Assembly: GCA_003169845.1 (NCBI GenBank) | Contig: PNAG01000017.1 | Coordinates: forward strand, 62,001 to 126,000 | Direction: 5' to 3' | From: Candidatus Dormiibacterota bacterium | GTDB lineage: Bacteria > Chloroflexota > Dormibacteria > Dormibacterales > Dormibacteraceae | DNA length: 64,000 bases | Part shown: positions 57,761-64,000 of the stretch, piece after piece | Position numbering within the stretch: position 1 is the first letter of the stretch | Layout of the letters: every line of letters begins with the position of its first letter | The notes under the pieces: model-generated | What the model was told of the DNA's origin: nothing | Databases searched by the model: none | The model's input: the letters and a program-made list of their open reading frames with translations, nothing else | Made by a program: the position numbers and the translations under genes

Positions 57761-58602
57761 GCGCGGATCATACCCTCGGGGGTCACGCCCACCTCGCGTT
57801 TGGGCCGAGTTCGAAGCCACATCACGAAAAAGATCGGGACGATGGTCAAGAGCATCGCCACCGACGTGAGCTGGGCCTGCTTCAAACCCCACAGGATGAC
57901 CGGCGTCTCATAGTCAGTCCGCCACTGGAAGAGGATCAGCTGGCTCACCGGATAGAGGACGAGGTACGTCAGCCCCAACACCCCCGAGGGCACGCCACGA
58001 CGCCGCAGGTAGAGCAGCACGGCAAGAATCAGCAGCGTGCCGATCGCTTCGTACAGGTTCGCCGGCTGGTAAGCGACGCCGAGCTGGGGAGCCATGGAGG
58101 CGGGGTTGGTGTAGCGGATCGCCCACGGCAGGTTGGACGGAGGGCCCAGGATCTCACCGTTCATCACATTGCCCAGCCGGCCGATGGGCTGCCCGACGGC
58201 GGCGAAAAGCACCCCCGCGTCGAGAAGGTCCCAGAAGCTGATGTGGTGCCGCCGCGCCATCACGATCAGAACGATCAGAGCGGCAAAGATCGCGCCGAAG
58301 AACGCCATGCCTCCTTCCCAGAAGGCAAAGATGTGCTGCGGATGGGTCAGGTAGAACCACCAGCCTGACTGGACGTCGTAGTAGAGCCGCGCCCCGATCA
58401 GCCCGAACACGATCGTCCAGAAGGCGATGTTCCCGCTCAGGTTCGACGAGATGCCCTTTCGCTCGAGGTGCCGTGTGGCCACGGCCGTGCCCACGAGAAA
58501 CGCGACGGCGTAGGCGAGCCCGTAAAAGCGGATCTGGAGGGGACCCAGGAAGAACCCGGGCGGGAATGGGTCGGTGATCACGAGCCAGGGCACGTGGTGC
58601 AA
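57757..58602 (-). CDS. lgt: prolipoprotein diacylglyceryl transferase
   Basis: The 281-residue protein has seven membrane helices and the Lgt signature GQPIGRLGNVMNGEILG, with the conserved Arg and Asn, and IRFYGLAYAVAFLVG with the essential arginine/tyrosine region. It transfers diacylglycerol to the cysteine of lipoprotein precursors, several of which are encoded in this window. TTG 58602 gives the longest form; GTG 58593 is equally possible and has TAGCCT 8 nt upstream. It is the first gene of a seven-gene operon. Confidence 0.93.
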   Translation of the reverse strand: MHHVPWLVITDPFPPGFFLGPLQIRFYGLAYAVAFLVGTAVATRHLERKGISSNLSGNIAFWTIVFGLIGARLYYDVQSGWWFYLTHPQHIFAFWEGGMAFFGAIFAALIVLIVMARRHHISFWDLLDAGVLFAAVGQPIGRLGNVMNGEILGPPSNLPWAIRYTNPASMAPQLGVAYQPANLYEAIGTLLILAVLLYLRRRGVPSGVLGLTYLVLYPVSQLILFQWRTDYETPVILWGLKQAQLTSVAMLLTIVPIFFVMWLRTRPKREVGVTPEGMIRA

Positions 58603-58687
58603 GGCTACGACGAGCGTTAAGCACGTGCAAATTGCGCGACTTACAATTCGGGCCGACGGCCCAGTTGCTGCGAAGGAGAGGCTACCT

Positions 58688-59665
58688 ATGAGCGCTCAGA
58701 AAGCGTTATCGGCGATCGCGGCGGCCATCGTGCTCGCCGCGTGCGGCGGTTCGTCCACACCGACGACCACCACGTCCGGCGGGCCGGGCAAGGTCGCCAG
58801 CATCGCGAGCGAGGTCCCTTCGACGGTTTCGGGGCCGATTCAGATCGCCACCGACGCCACCTACGCGCCTAACGAGTTCATCGATCCGAACACGGGGGCG
58901 ATCTCCGGTTGGGACATCGACCTCGGCAACGCGATCTGCAAGGTGATGGGCCTGGTCTGCACCTTCAACAACGTGACCTTCGACGACATCATCGCCCAGC
59001 TCAAAGCGAGCACTCCGAGCGAGGTCGCGGGCGGCGACAAGCCGCGCTACTCGTTCAGCATCTCGAGCTGGAGCCCGACGCAAACACGCGAGAACAACGG
59101 CATCGATTTCGTCACCTACTACAAGGCCGGAGAGGCCTGGATCGTCAAGGTCGGCGGCGCGACGATCAGCACGGCCGCGGACATGTGCGGGCACACCGTC
59201 GCCGTCGAATCAGGCACGACTGAGGAATCCGACGCCTGGGGCTACATGGGCCAGTCGGTCGGCGGCACAGCGATCGCCGGCGACAAGGACAACTGCCCCA
59301 CCGGCAAGGACATCAAGGTGCTGAGCTTCGGAACCCAGACCGACGCCAACTCGGCGCTGCTTTCGGGCCGAGCCGACTTCGGGTGGCTGGACCAACCGGT
59401 GGCCGACTTCCAGGTCAAGCAGTCCAACGGCAAGTTCAAGATCGGCGGGCAGCCCTGCAGCGTCGCGCCGTACGGCATCGCCATGGTCAAGGGCAGCCCG
59501 CTGGAGAAGCCGATCACGGACGCGGTCAAGTACCTGATCGACAACAACAGCTACTACAGCAACATCCTCAAGAACTGGAACGTCAGTGACGGCGCCATCA
59601 CCAGCTCAGACGTGGTGCTCAACAACAACAACTCGATCGGCGCGACGTGCGTGCCGTCGTACTGA
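58688..59665 (+). CDS. polar amino acid ABC transporter, substrate-binding lipoprotein
   Basis: The 325-residue product has a lipoprotein signal ending VLAAC, a Thr/Ser-rich linker and a family-3 solute-binding domain (IQIATDATYAPNEFIDPNTGAISGWDIDLGNAICKVMG, SFSISSWSPTQTRENNGIDFVTYYKAGEAWIV, VAVESGTT). The ATG follows GGAGAGG and a TACAAT box at 58642-58647. Permease and ATPase follow, so it captures a polar amino acid or related compound. It contains six cysteines in the mature part, more than usual, which may form disulfides made by the neighbouring VKOR system. Confidence 0.9.
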   Translation: MSAQKALSAIAAAIVLAACGGSSTPTTTTSGGPGKVASIASEVPSTVSGPIQIATDATYAPNEFIDPNTGAISGWDIDLGNAICKVMGLVCTFNNVTFDDIIAQLKASTPSEVAGGDKPRYSFSISSWSPTQTRENNGIDFVTYYKAGEAWIVKVGGATISTAADMCGHTVAVESGTTEESDAWGYMGQSVGGTAIAGDKDNCPTGKDIKVLSFGTQTDANSALLSGRADFGWLDQPVADFQVKQSNGKFKIGGQPCSVAPYGIAMVKGSPLEKPITDAVKYLIDNNSYYSNILKNWNVSDGAITSSDVVLNNNNSIGATCVPSY

Positions 59666-59686
59666 GGTAGAACCGCATAAGTTGAA

Positions 59687-60676
59687 GTGACCGACATCGC
59701 CTCTGGCCCGGCGGCGCCCGGCTCACAAGCCGGCCCGCGGCCGGAGGCGATCAAGGCGATCCCGGTCCGCCACCCATGGCGATGGGTATCCGGGGCGCTG
59801 GTCCTTGCCTTCGCCGGCGATGTCGTCTACACGTTTGCGACCGCGCCCGACCTCCGCTGGGATGAGGTGTGGAAGTGGCTTTCCGGCAGGCTGATCCTCG
59901 AAGGCATCGTCATCACGCTGGAGCTCACCGTGCTGGCGATGGTGATTGGCATCGTGCTTGGCATCGTCCTGGCCGTGATGCGGCTCTCACCCAGCCCGGT
60001 GATGTCGTGGGTGAGCTGGATCTACATCTGGTTCTTTCGCGGCACCCCGGTCCTGGTCCAGATCTTTTTCTGGTTCAACCTGAACACGGTCCTCCCGCAC
60101 ATCGGAATCGGCATCCCCGGCACTCCACTCCACTGGCAGGAAAGCACCAACCTGCTCATCAGCGCCTTCACAGCGGCGACCCTCGGCCTGGGCCTCAACG
60201 AAGCCGCGTATATGGCGGAGATCGTGCGCGCCGGCATCATTTCGGTGGAGCAGGGCCAGACCGAGGCCGCCCAGGCGCTCGGCATGAACCGGCTGCAGGT
60301 GATGCGCCGGATCGTCCTTCCTCAAGCGATGCGCGTGATCATCCCTCCCACCGGGAACGAGACGATCTCGATGTTGAAGACGACATCGCTCGCCTCCATT
60401 GCCGCAGTGCCAGAGCTCTTCACGCGATCGGAACAGATTGCGAACTTCACTTTTCTGGTCATCGAGCTCGCGATCGTGGCGAGCATCTGGTACCTGGCCA
60501 TGACGACGGTTCTGACCGTCGGCCAGTACTACGTCGAGCGCTATTTCGCTCGAGGCGCACAACGGGAGCTTCCACCCACGCCGTTCCAGAGATTCCGGCG
60601 GATGCTCGTCACGTTCCACGCGCCGCCTCCGGCGGTGCCGGATGTGTCGCCGTACTTCCCTCCTGGGCGCAGATGA
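59687..60676 (+). CDS. polar amino acid ABC transporter, permease
   Basis: The 329-residue protein has an N-terminal extra helix and the His/Glu/Gln/Arg/opine-type permease domain ([48 protein letters not shown]), with the EAA loop [33 protein letters not shown] that contacts the ATPase. The C-terminal tail is Pro-rich. The GTG start lies 21 bp after the binding protein gene. Its stop overlaps the ATPase start (ATGA). Confidence 0.92.
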   Translation: MTDIASGPAAPGSQAGPRPEAIKAIPVRHPWRWVSGALVLAFAGDVVYTFATAPDLRWDEVWKWLSGRLILEGIVITLELTVLAMVIGIVLGIVLAVMRLSPSPVMSWVSWIYIWFFRGTPVLVQIFFWFNLNTVLPHIGIGIPGTPLHWQESTNLLISAFTAATLGLGLNEAAYMAEIVRAGIISVEQGQTEAAQALGMNRLQVMRRIVLPQAMRVIIPPTGNETISMLKTTSLASIAAVPELFTRSEQIANFTFLVIELAIVASIWYLAMTTVLTVGQYYVERYFARGAQRELPPTPFQRFRRMLVTFHAPPPAVPDVSPYFPPGRR

Positions 60677-61437
60677 GCGGCCCGATGGTCAAGGCGGAGG
60701 CGGTGCACAAGAGCTTCGGCCGGCTCGAGGTGCTGCGCGGAATCGACCTCGAGGTGAATCCAAAAGAGGTGATGTGCCTGATCGGCCCGTCGGGCTCCGG
60801 CAAGAGCACGTTCCTCCGGTGCATCAACCACCTGGAGAAGATCGATGCCGGCCGGCTGTCGGTCGACGGAGAGCTGGTCGGCTATCGCCAGCATGGCGAC
60901 AAGCTCTACGAGCTTCCGGATCGCGAGGTGTGCCAGAAGCGGTCGGAGATCGGCATGGTCTTCCAGCACTTCAACCTGTTTCCTCACATGACCGCGCTCG
61001 AGAATCTCATCGAGGCTCCGATCCGCGTCAAGAAGGCGAGCCGTTCGACGGCGGTGACCTACGCGCGCGCACTGCTGGATCGGGTGGGCCTGGCCGACAA
61101 GACAAACGCGTACCCGAAGCAGCTGTCGGGCGGCCAGCAGCAGCGCGTGGCGATCGCGCGTGCGCTGGCGATGGATCCGAAGCTGATGCTCTTCGACGAG
61201 CCCACCTCCGCCCTCGACCCTGAGCTCGTCGGCGAGGTGCTCGACGTCATGCGCCGTCTCGCGCAGGACGGTATGACCATGGTCGTGGTGACGCACGAGA
61301 TGGGCTTCGCCCGCGAGGTTGGTGACACGCTGGTGTTCATGGATGGCGGGGTGATCGTCGAGGCGGGCAAGCCGCGCGACGTGCTGGCGAATCCCCAGCA
61401 GGAGCGCACCCGGTCGTTCCTGTCTAAAGTCCTGTAG
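60673..61437 (+). CDS. polar amino acid ABC transporter, ATP-binding protein
   Basis: The 254-residue ATPase has Walker [11 protein letters not shown]-loop [12 protein letters not shown], signature [15 protein letters not shown], Walker [15 protein letters not shown] and H-loop VVTHEMGFA. All catalytic residues are present. It is closest to the GlnQ/HisP group. It completes the binding protein-permease-ATPase operon. Confidence 0.95.
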   Translation: MSGPMVKAEAVHKSFGRLEVLRGIDLEVNPKEVMCLIGPSGSGKSTFLRCINHLEKIDAGRLSVDGELVGYRQHGDKLYELPDREVCQKRSEIGMVFQHFNLFPHMTALENLIEAPIRVKKASRSTAVTYARALLDRVGLADKTNAYPKQLSGGQQQRVAIARALAMDPKLMLFDEPTSALDPELVGEVLDVMRRLAQDGMTMVVVTHEMGFAREVGDTLVFMDGGVIVEAGKPRDVLANPQQERTRSFLSKVL

Positions 61438-61459
61438 TGGCCTGCAGCCGGCGAGTTCT

Positions 61460-62578
61460 CTAGTGCAGCGACTCTCCCGGTGCGGCGCCTTCCCACGCCG
61501 TCGTCTCCCAGTTGTCGTGCCGCTCCTCCAGCGGCATCCAGGGCGGCAGCTCCATCAACAGCTCATGGCTCAACGCGATCGCGTAGGGCTCGTAGCCCTT
61601 GCGCAAAGCGTTGAGCCGTTCCCGAAAAGCGGATATCTCCACGTCGATCCCCGCGGCCGTGACCGCGTCGTGCAGCGCGGCGAACTCGGCCTCGGAGAGA
61701 CGGTCGGGCGCGTCGAACTCCGGCTCTGCACGAAGCACCTGGCTCAGGTCGCCGAGGGCATGGCGGCCGATCGCGTAGACCCGCCGCGCCTGCCAGGATT
61801 TGCCGTGATCCTTGGTCGCCTGCCAAAGCGCGGAGAAATCCATGATCGCGGTCAGCGCGGCGACCCACGACTGGTTCTCGTGCTGCGAGCGGAAGTAGCT
61901 GAGCACCTGGTACGAGAGGTGGCTCTCGAGCAGCTCGGCCGTCCAGGTTTCCCAACGCGCCATCAACGGCAGCAGCTCGACCATCTCGCCTGACTCGCCT
62001 GCACGGCGGAGCAGGTCGCCCGCGCTGGGCGGCGAGCCCGCCCACTCGTCGAGCATCGAGATCGCGATCTCCCTCCGCGAAAAGCTCTGATACAGCACGG
62101 GCAGGTACGAGATAAGGATCGCGAGAAAGCCGAAGCCGGTGCCGGCTTCGACCACGGTCAAAAAACGTGCCAGGTCGGTGTGCGGGGTGAAATCGCCGAT
62201 TCCGAGAGTCGTGAACGTCGTGCCGCTCACGTAGAAATTTCCTGGTCCGGACAGATTGACGTCGAATCCCGCCGCCCACAACAGGGCGGCGAACCCGGTG
62301 ATCAGGAGGCCTCCCCAGAGCACGAAGAGGACGATCAGCGAGAGCGGACCATAGGTGCTGAGGTAGGTCTCGCGCCAGTCGCTCGACCGGAGGCGCCGGC
62401 CGGCGGCCCTCCAGGGCTTCCACGTGACACGGTAGAAGATCTTCGACACCCGAAACCGGGCCGAGACGCGACGCGGAAGGATGATCGTCTCGAAGGCATC
62501 CCTGAGCACGATCGCGACAAGCAGGATGCCGATGAGCGCAACGAGGACTTGCATTTCTCTCGCGTGAAACCCTGACAT
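61460..62578 (-). CDS. potassium channel-like membrane protein
   Basis: The 372-residue protein has a first membrane helix (about 9-25), a pair of helices (about 78-102 and 136-160) and between them a pore loop GTTFTTLGIGDFTP, whose TLGIGD (124-129) stands where K+ channels have TVGYGD. A cytoplasmic helical domain of about 200 residues follows. The changed filter residue (Ile for Tyr) leaves ion selectivity open. It is transcribed away from the ROK repressor side and convergent with the ABC operon. Confidence 0.8.
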   Translation of the reverse strand: MSGFHAREMQVLVALIGILLVAIVLRDAFETIILPRRVSARFRVSKIFYRVTWKPWRAAGRRLRSSDWRETYLSTYGPLSLIVLFVLWGGLLITGFAALLWAAGFDVNLSGPGNFYVSGTTFTTLGIGDFTPHTDLARFLTVVEAGTGFGFLAILISYLPVLYQSFSRREIAISMLDEWAGSPPSAGDLLRRAGESGEMVELLPLMARWETWTAELLESHLSYQVLSYFRSQHENQSWVAALTAIMDFSALWQATKDHGKSWQARRVYAIGRHALGDLSQVLRAEPEFDAPDRLSEAEFAALHDAVTAAGIDVEISAFRERLNALRKGYEPYAIALSHELLMELPPWMPLEERHDNWETTAWEGAAPGESLH

Positions 62579-62612
62579 CCCGCGCGAAATTCATCAAGCG
62601 GCTCGGAGTCTC

Positions 62613-63815
62613 CTAGGGCCGCGCGCCTCCATTAGCCGTTGCCATCCGGTCGCTCGAGCTCTGGAGCGCAAGGGCGAGGGAGCCCAGCAGCTCGGCCCTT
62701 TCGACGAACACGGCGGGGACAACTTCGAGCGTCTCGGCCGCGGCCTGCACGGCATGGCGCCGGATCGACTCCCTCATGGGATGAAGGAGGACCTCACCGG
62801 TCCGGCTCAAGAGGCCGCCCACAACGACCCGTTCCGGGTTGATGAGGTTGCACAGGCCCGCGATGGCGACTCCGATCTCGTGGCCGGCGTCGGCGATCGC
62901 GCGATGGCAGCGGAGCTCGCCCGCAACCGCAAGCTCCACGATGCGAGACAGCGTGGGGACCTCTCCGTTGATCAGACCCACCAGCTCGATGATCGCCGGA
63001 CCCGACGCCACCGTTTCGAGGCATCCTCGGTTGCCGCAGTAACAGAGGGCGCCCGCTTCGTCCAGCGTGGTGTGCCCGATCTCACCCGCGGTGCCCGACG
63101 CGCCGCGCAGCAGCTTGCCGCCGATCACCAGGCCCGCGCCGATGCCGGTCGCGACCTTGACGTAGGCAAAGTTCGAGCACTCGCGACCCGCGCCCCAGGT
63201 CAGCTCGGCCAGCGCGCCGAGGTTGGCGTCGTTCTCGATCTCGACCGGCATCGCCAGGCGATCCTGCATCTCGCTTCCGATACGCAGACCGAGCCAGCCC
63301 GGAAGGATGGTGGCCGATCCCACGGTGCCTTGCACGCGATCGACGGGTCCGGGAATGCCGATACCGGCGCCGATGACCGACTTCCGCTCCACCTGTGCCT
63401 CCGCCAGCACCTCGCCCACCATGCGGGTGGCGGTGTCGAGGGCCTTCTCGGCGTGGTGGCTTACATCAAGGTCGCAGCGCCGCTCCGCCAGCACGTTGTG
63501 GCCGATGTCCGCGACCGCGACCCCCACGTGGCTGTGCCCGAAGTCGATACCGACGACCGCCAGCGAGGAATCCCGCAGCATGAGCAGCACGGCAGGCCGA
63601 CCGCCTCGAGAACCCGGAACGCCCGCCTCGACCTCGTGCAGGACGCCCGAATCCTTGAGCTCGGAGACGAGCGTGTGCACGGTCGTGCGCGACAGCCCGG
63701 TGATCCTCGCGATGTCGGCCTGGCTGATCCGCCCACGCTCGCGCAGCACGCCCAACACACGCTCCCGGTTGCGGTGTCGCAACCAACTGAGCGTCCCCTC
63801 CCCATTCTTCGCCAT
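62613..63815 (-). CDS. ROK-family transcriptional repressor
   Basis: The 400-residue protein has an N-terminal winged HTH (RHRNRERVLGVLRERGRISQADIARITGLSRTTVHTLVSELKDSG, about 12-60) and a ROK sugar-kinase-like domain with GIDFGHSHVGVAVAD, ENDANLGALAE, and the zinc motif GHTTLDEAGALCYCGNRGCLE. It resembles XylR/NagC-type repressors that sense sugars or sugar phosphates. The inverted repeat at 63847-63901 upstream is the likely operator, shared with a divergent gene beyond the window edge. Confidence 0.92.
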   Translation of the reverse strand: MAKNGEGTLSWLRHRNRERVLGVLRERGRISQADIARITGLSRTTVHTLVSELKDSGVLHEVEAGVPGSRGGRPAVLLMLRDSSLAVVGIDFGHSHVGVAVADIGHNVLAERRCDLDVSHHAEKALDTATRMVGEVLAEAQVERKSVIGAGIGIPGPVDRVQGTVGSATILPGWLGLRIGSEMQDRLAMPVEIENDANLGALAELTWGAGRECSNFAYVKVATGIGAGLVIGGKLLRGASGTAGEIGHTTLDEAGALCYCGNRGCLETVASGPAIIELVGLINGEVPTLSRIVELAVAGELRCHRAIADAGHEIGVAIAGLCNLINPERVVVGGLLSRTGEVLLHPMRESIRRHAVQAAAETLEVVPAVFVERAELLGSLALALQSSSDRMATANGGARP

Positions 63816-63846
63816 GGCGCAGGGGAATCATGGCCGCCCCGGTGGG

Positions 63847-63901
63847 TTTGTCAAGAGCTTGAACATAATGTGTGGTCCGCACCATCGCACTCTTGACAAA
63901 C
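63847..63901. promoter_or_regulatory. inverted repeat with TTGACA at each end: divergent promoter/operator
   Basis: TTTGTCAAGAG (63847-63857) and CTCTTGACAAA (63891-63901) are exact inverted copies, 33 bp apart. Each arm contains TTGACA pointing outward, with CATGAT (minus, 16-nt spacer) and CATGCT (plus, 17-nt spacer) as possible -10 boxes. The repressor gene is on the left; the right-hand transcript leaves the window. The rest, to 64000, shows no gene. Confidence 0.55.
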
Positions 63902-64000
63902 ATGTGGGCGTAAGACATGCTCTCAGTGGCGGGCGGTCCCGCCGTGGGGATTCTGAGTAAGGCCTGTTCGCCGGCGCACTCTCGCCCCGGGGCTTCCGGG

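Noticed and set aside
1-64000. CRISPR arrays, rRNA genes, insertion sequences or classical riboswitches
   Set aside because: I looked for regularly spaced repeats, conserved rRNA segments, DDE transposase motifs and known leader motifs and saw none.

Overview
The window is a GC-rich bacterial chromosome segment whose genes lie close together, many with 1-8 bp overlaps. Gene content (F420-type LLM oxidoreductase, VKOR-DUF929 pair, MarP-like protease, bactofilins, caa3-type oxidase with CtaG, aerobic biosynthesis genes) fits an aerobic, probably soil-dwelling Terrabacteria lineage such as Actinomycetota, Chloroflexota or Candidatus Dormiibacterota; the sequence alone does not let me choose. A striking trait is that many genes that begin a transcription unit have a TAnnnT -10 box ending 6-8 nt before the start codon and no Shine-Dalgarno, which implies leaderless mRNAs. 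Two genes appear to need CTG as start codon.

Layout: 0-4 kb, a truncated DUF3494 surface protein, an ECF sigma factor with a coupled membrane partner, and two paralogous lipoproteins. 4.2-9.1 kb, a likely integrative element: HTH protein, three 11-bp iteron-like repeats, a replication-relaxation-family protein, a VapBC-like toxin-antitoxin pair and a large serine recombinase whose 3' end runs into tRNA-Gly(GCC). 9.1-10.5 kb, a decayed strip with two gene fragments and a membrane protein/XRE pair. 10.5-21 kb, a cyclase-ATPase-TPR protein, a TfoX-like protein, two bactofilins, a PIG-L deacetylase, aldehyde dehydrogenase and an APC permease. 21.2-21.5 kb, three tRNAs (Gly-TCC, Glu-TTC, Val-GAC). 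21.6-26.3 kb, a molybdenum hydroxylase large subunit, an MFS transporter and two peptidyl-prolyl isomerase lipoproteins.

26.4-30.7 kb encodes a cytochrome c oxidase (subunits II and I on +; zinc-ribbon/subunit IV-like protein, subunit III and a cupredoxin on -). 30.7-42 kb holds a MarP-like protease, Trm112, DUF5671 and DUF1684 proteins, an LLM oxidoreductase, a LysR regulator with its likely operator, a possible Cys-rich micropeptide, an isocitrate-lyase-family enzyme, SppA and a fused 2-oxoacid dehydrogenase E1. 42-53 kb is a branched-chain amino acid block: ilvB-ilvN-ilvC-leuA-pheA on -, preceded by a Leu-rich leader peptide and an attenuator-like hairpin; leuC-leuD divergently on +; ilvD nearby.

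53.2-58.6 kb is a tightly coupled seven-gene membrane operon (lgt, unknown membrane protein, cupredoxin-like protein, unknown multi-spanning protein, DUF929, VKOR, CtaG) that looks like an envelope module for lipoprotein, disulfide and copper/oxidase maturation. 58.7-61.4 kb is a polar amino acid ABC importer. The window ends with a K+ channel-like protein and a ROK-family repressor whose upstream region carries an inverted repeat built on TTGACA.
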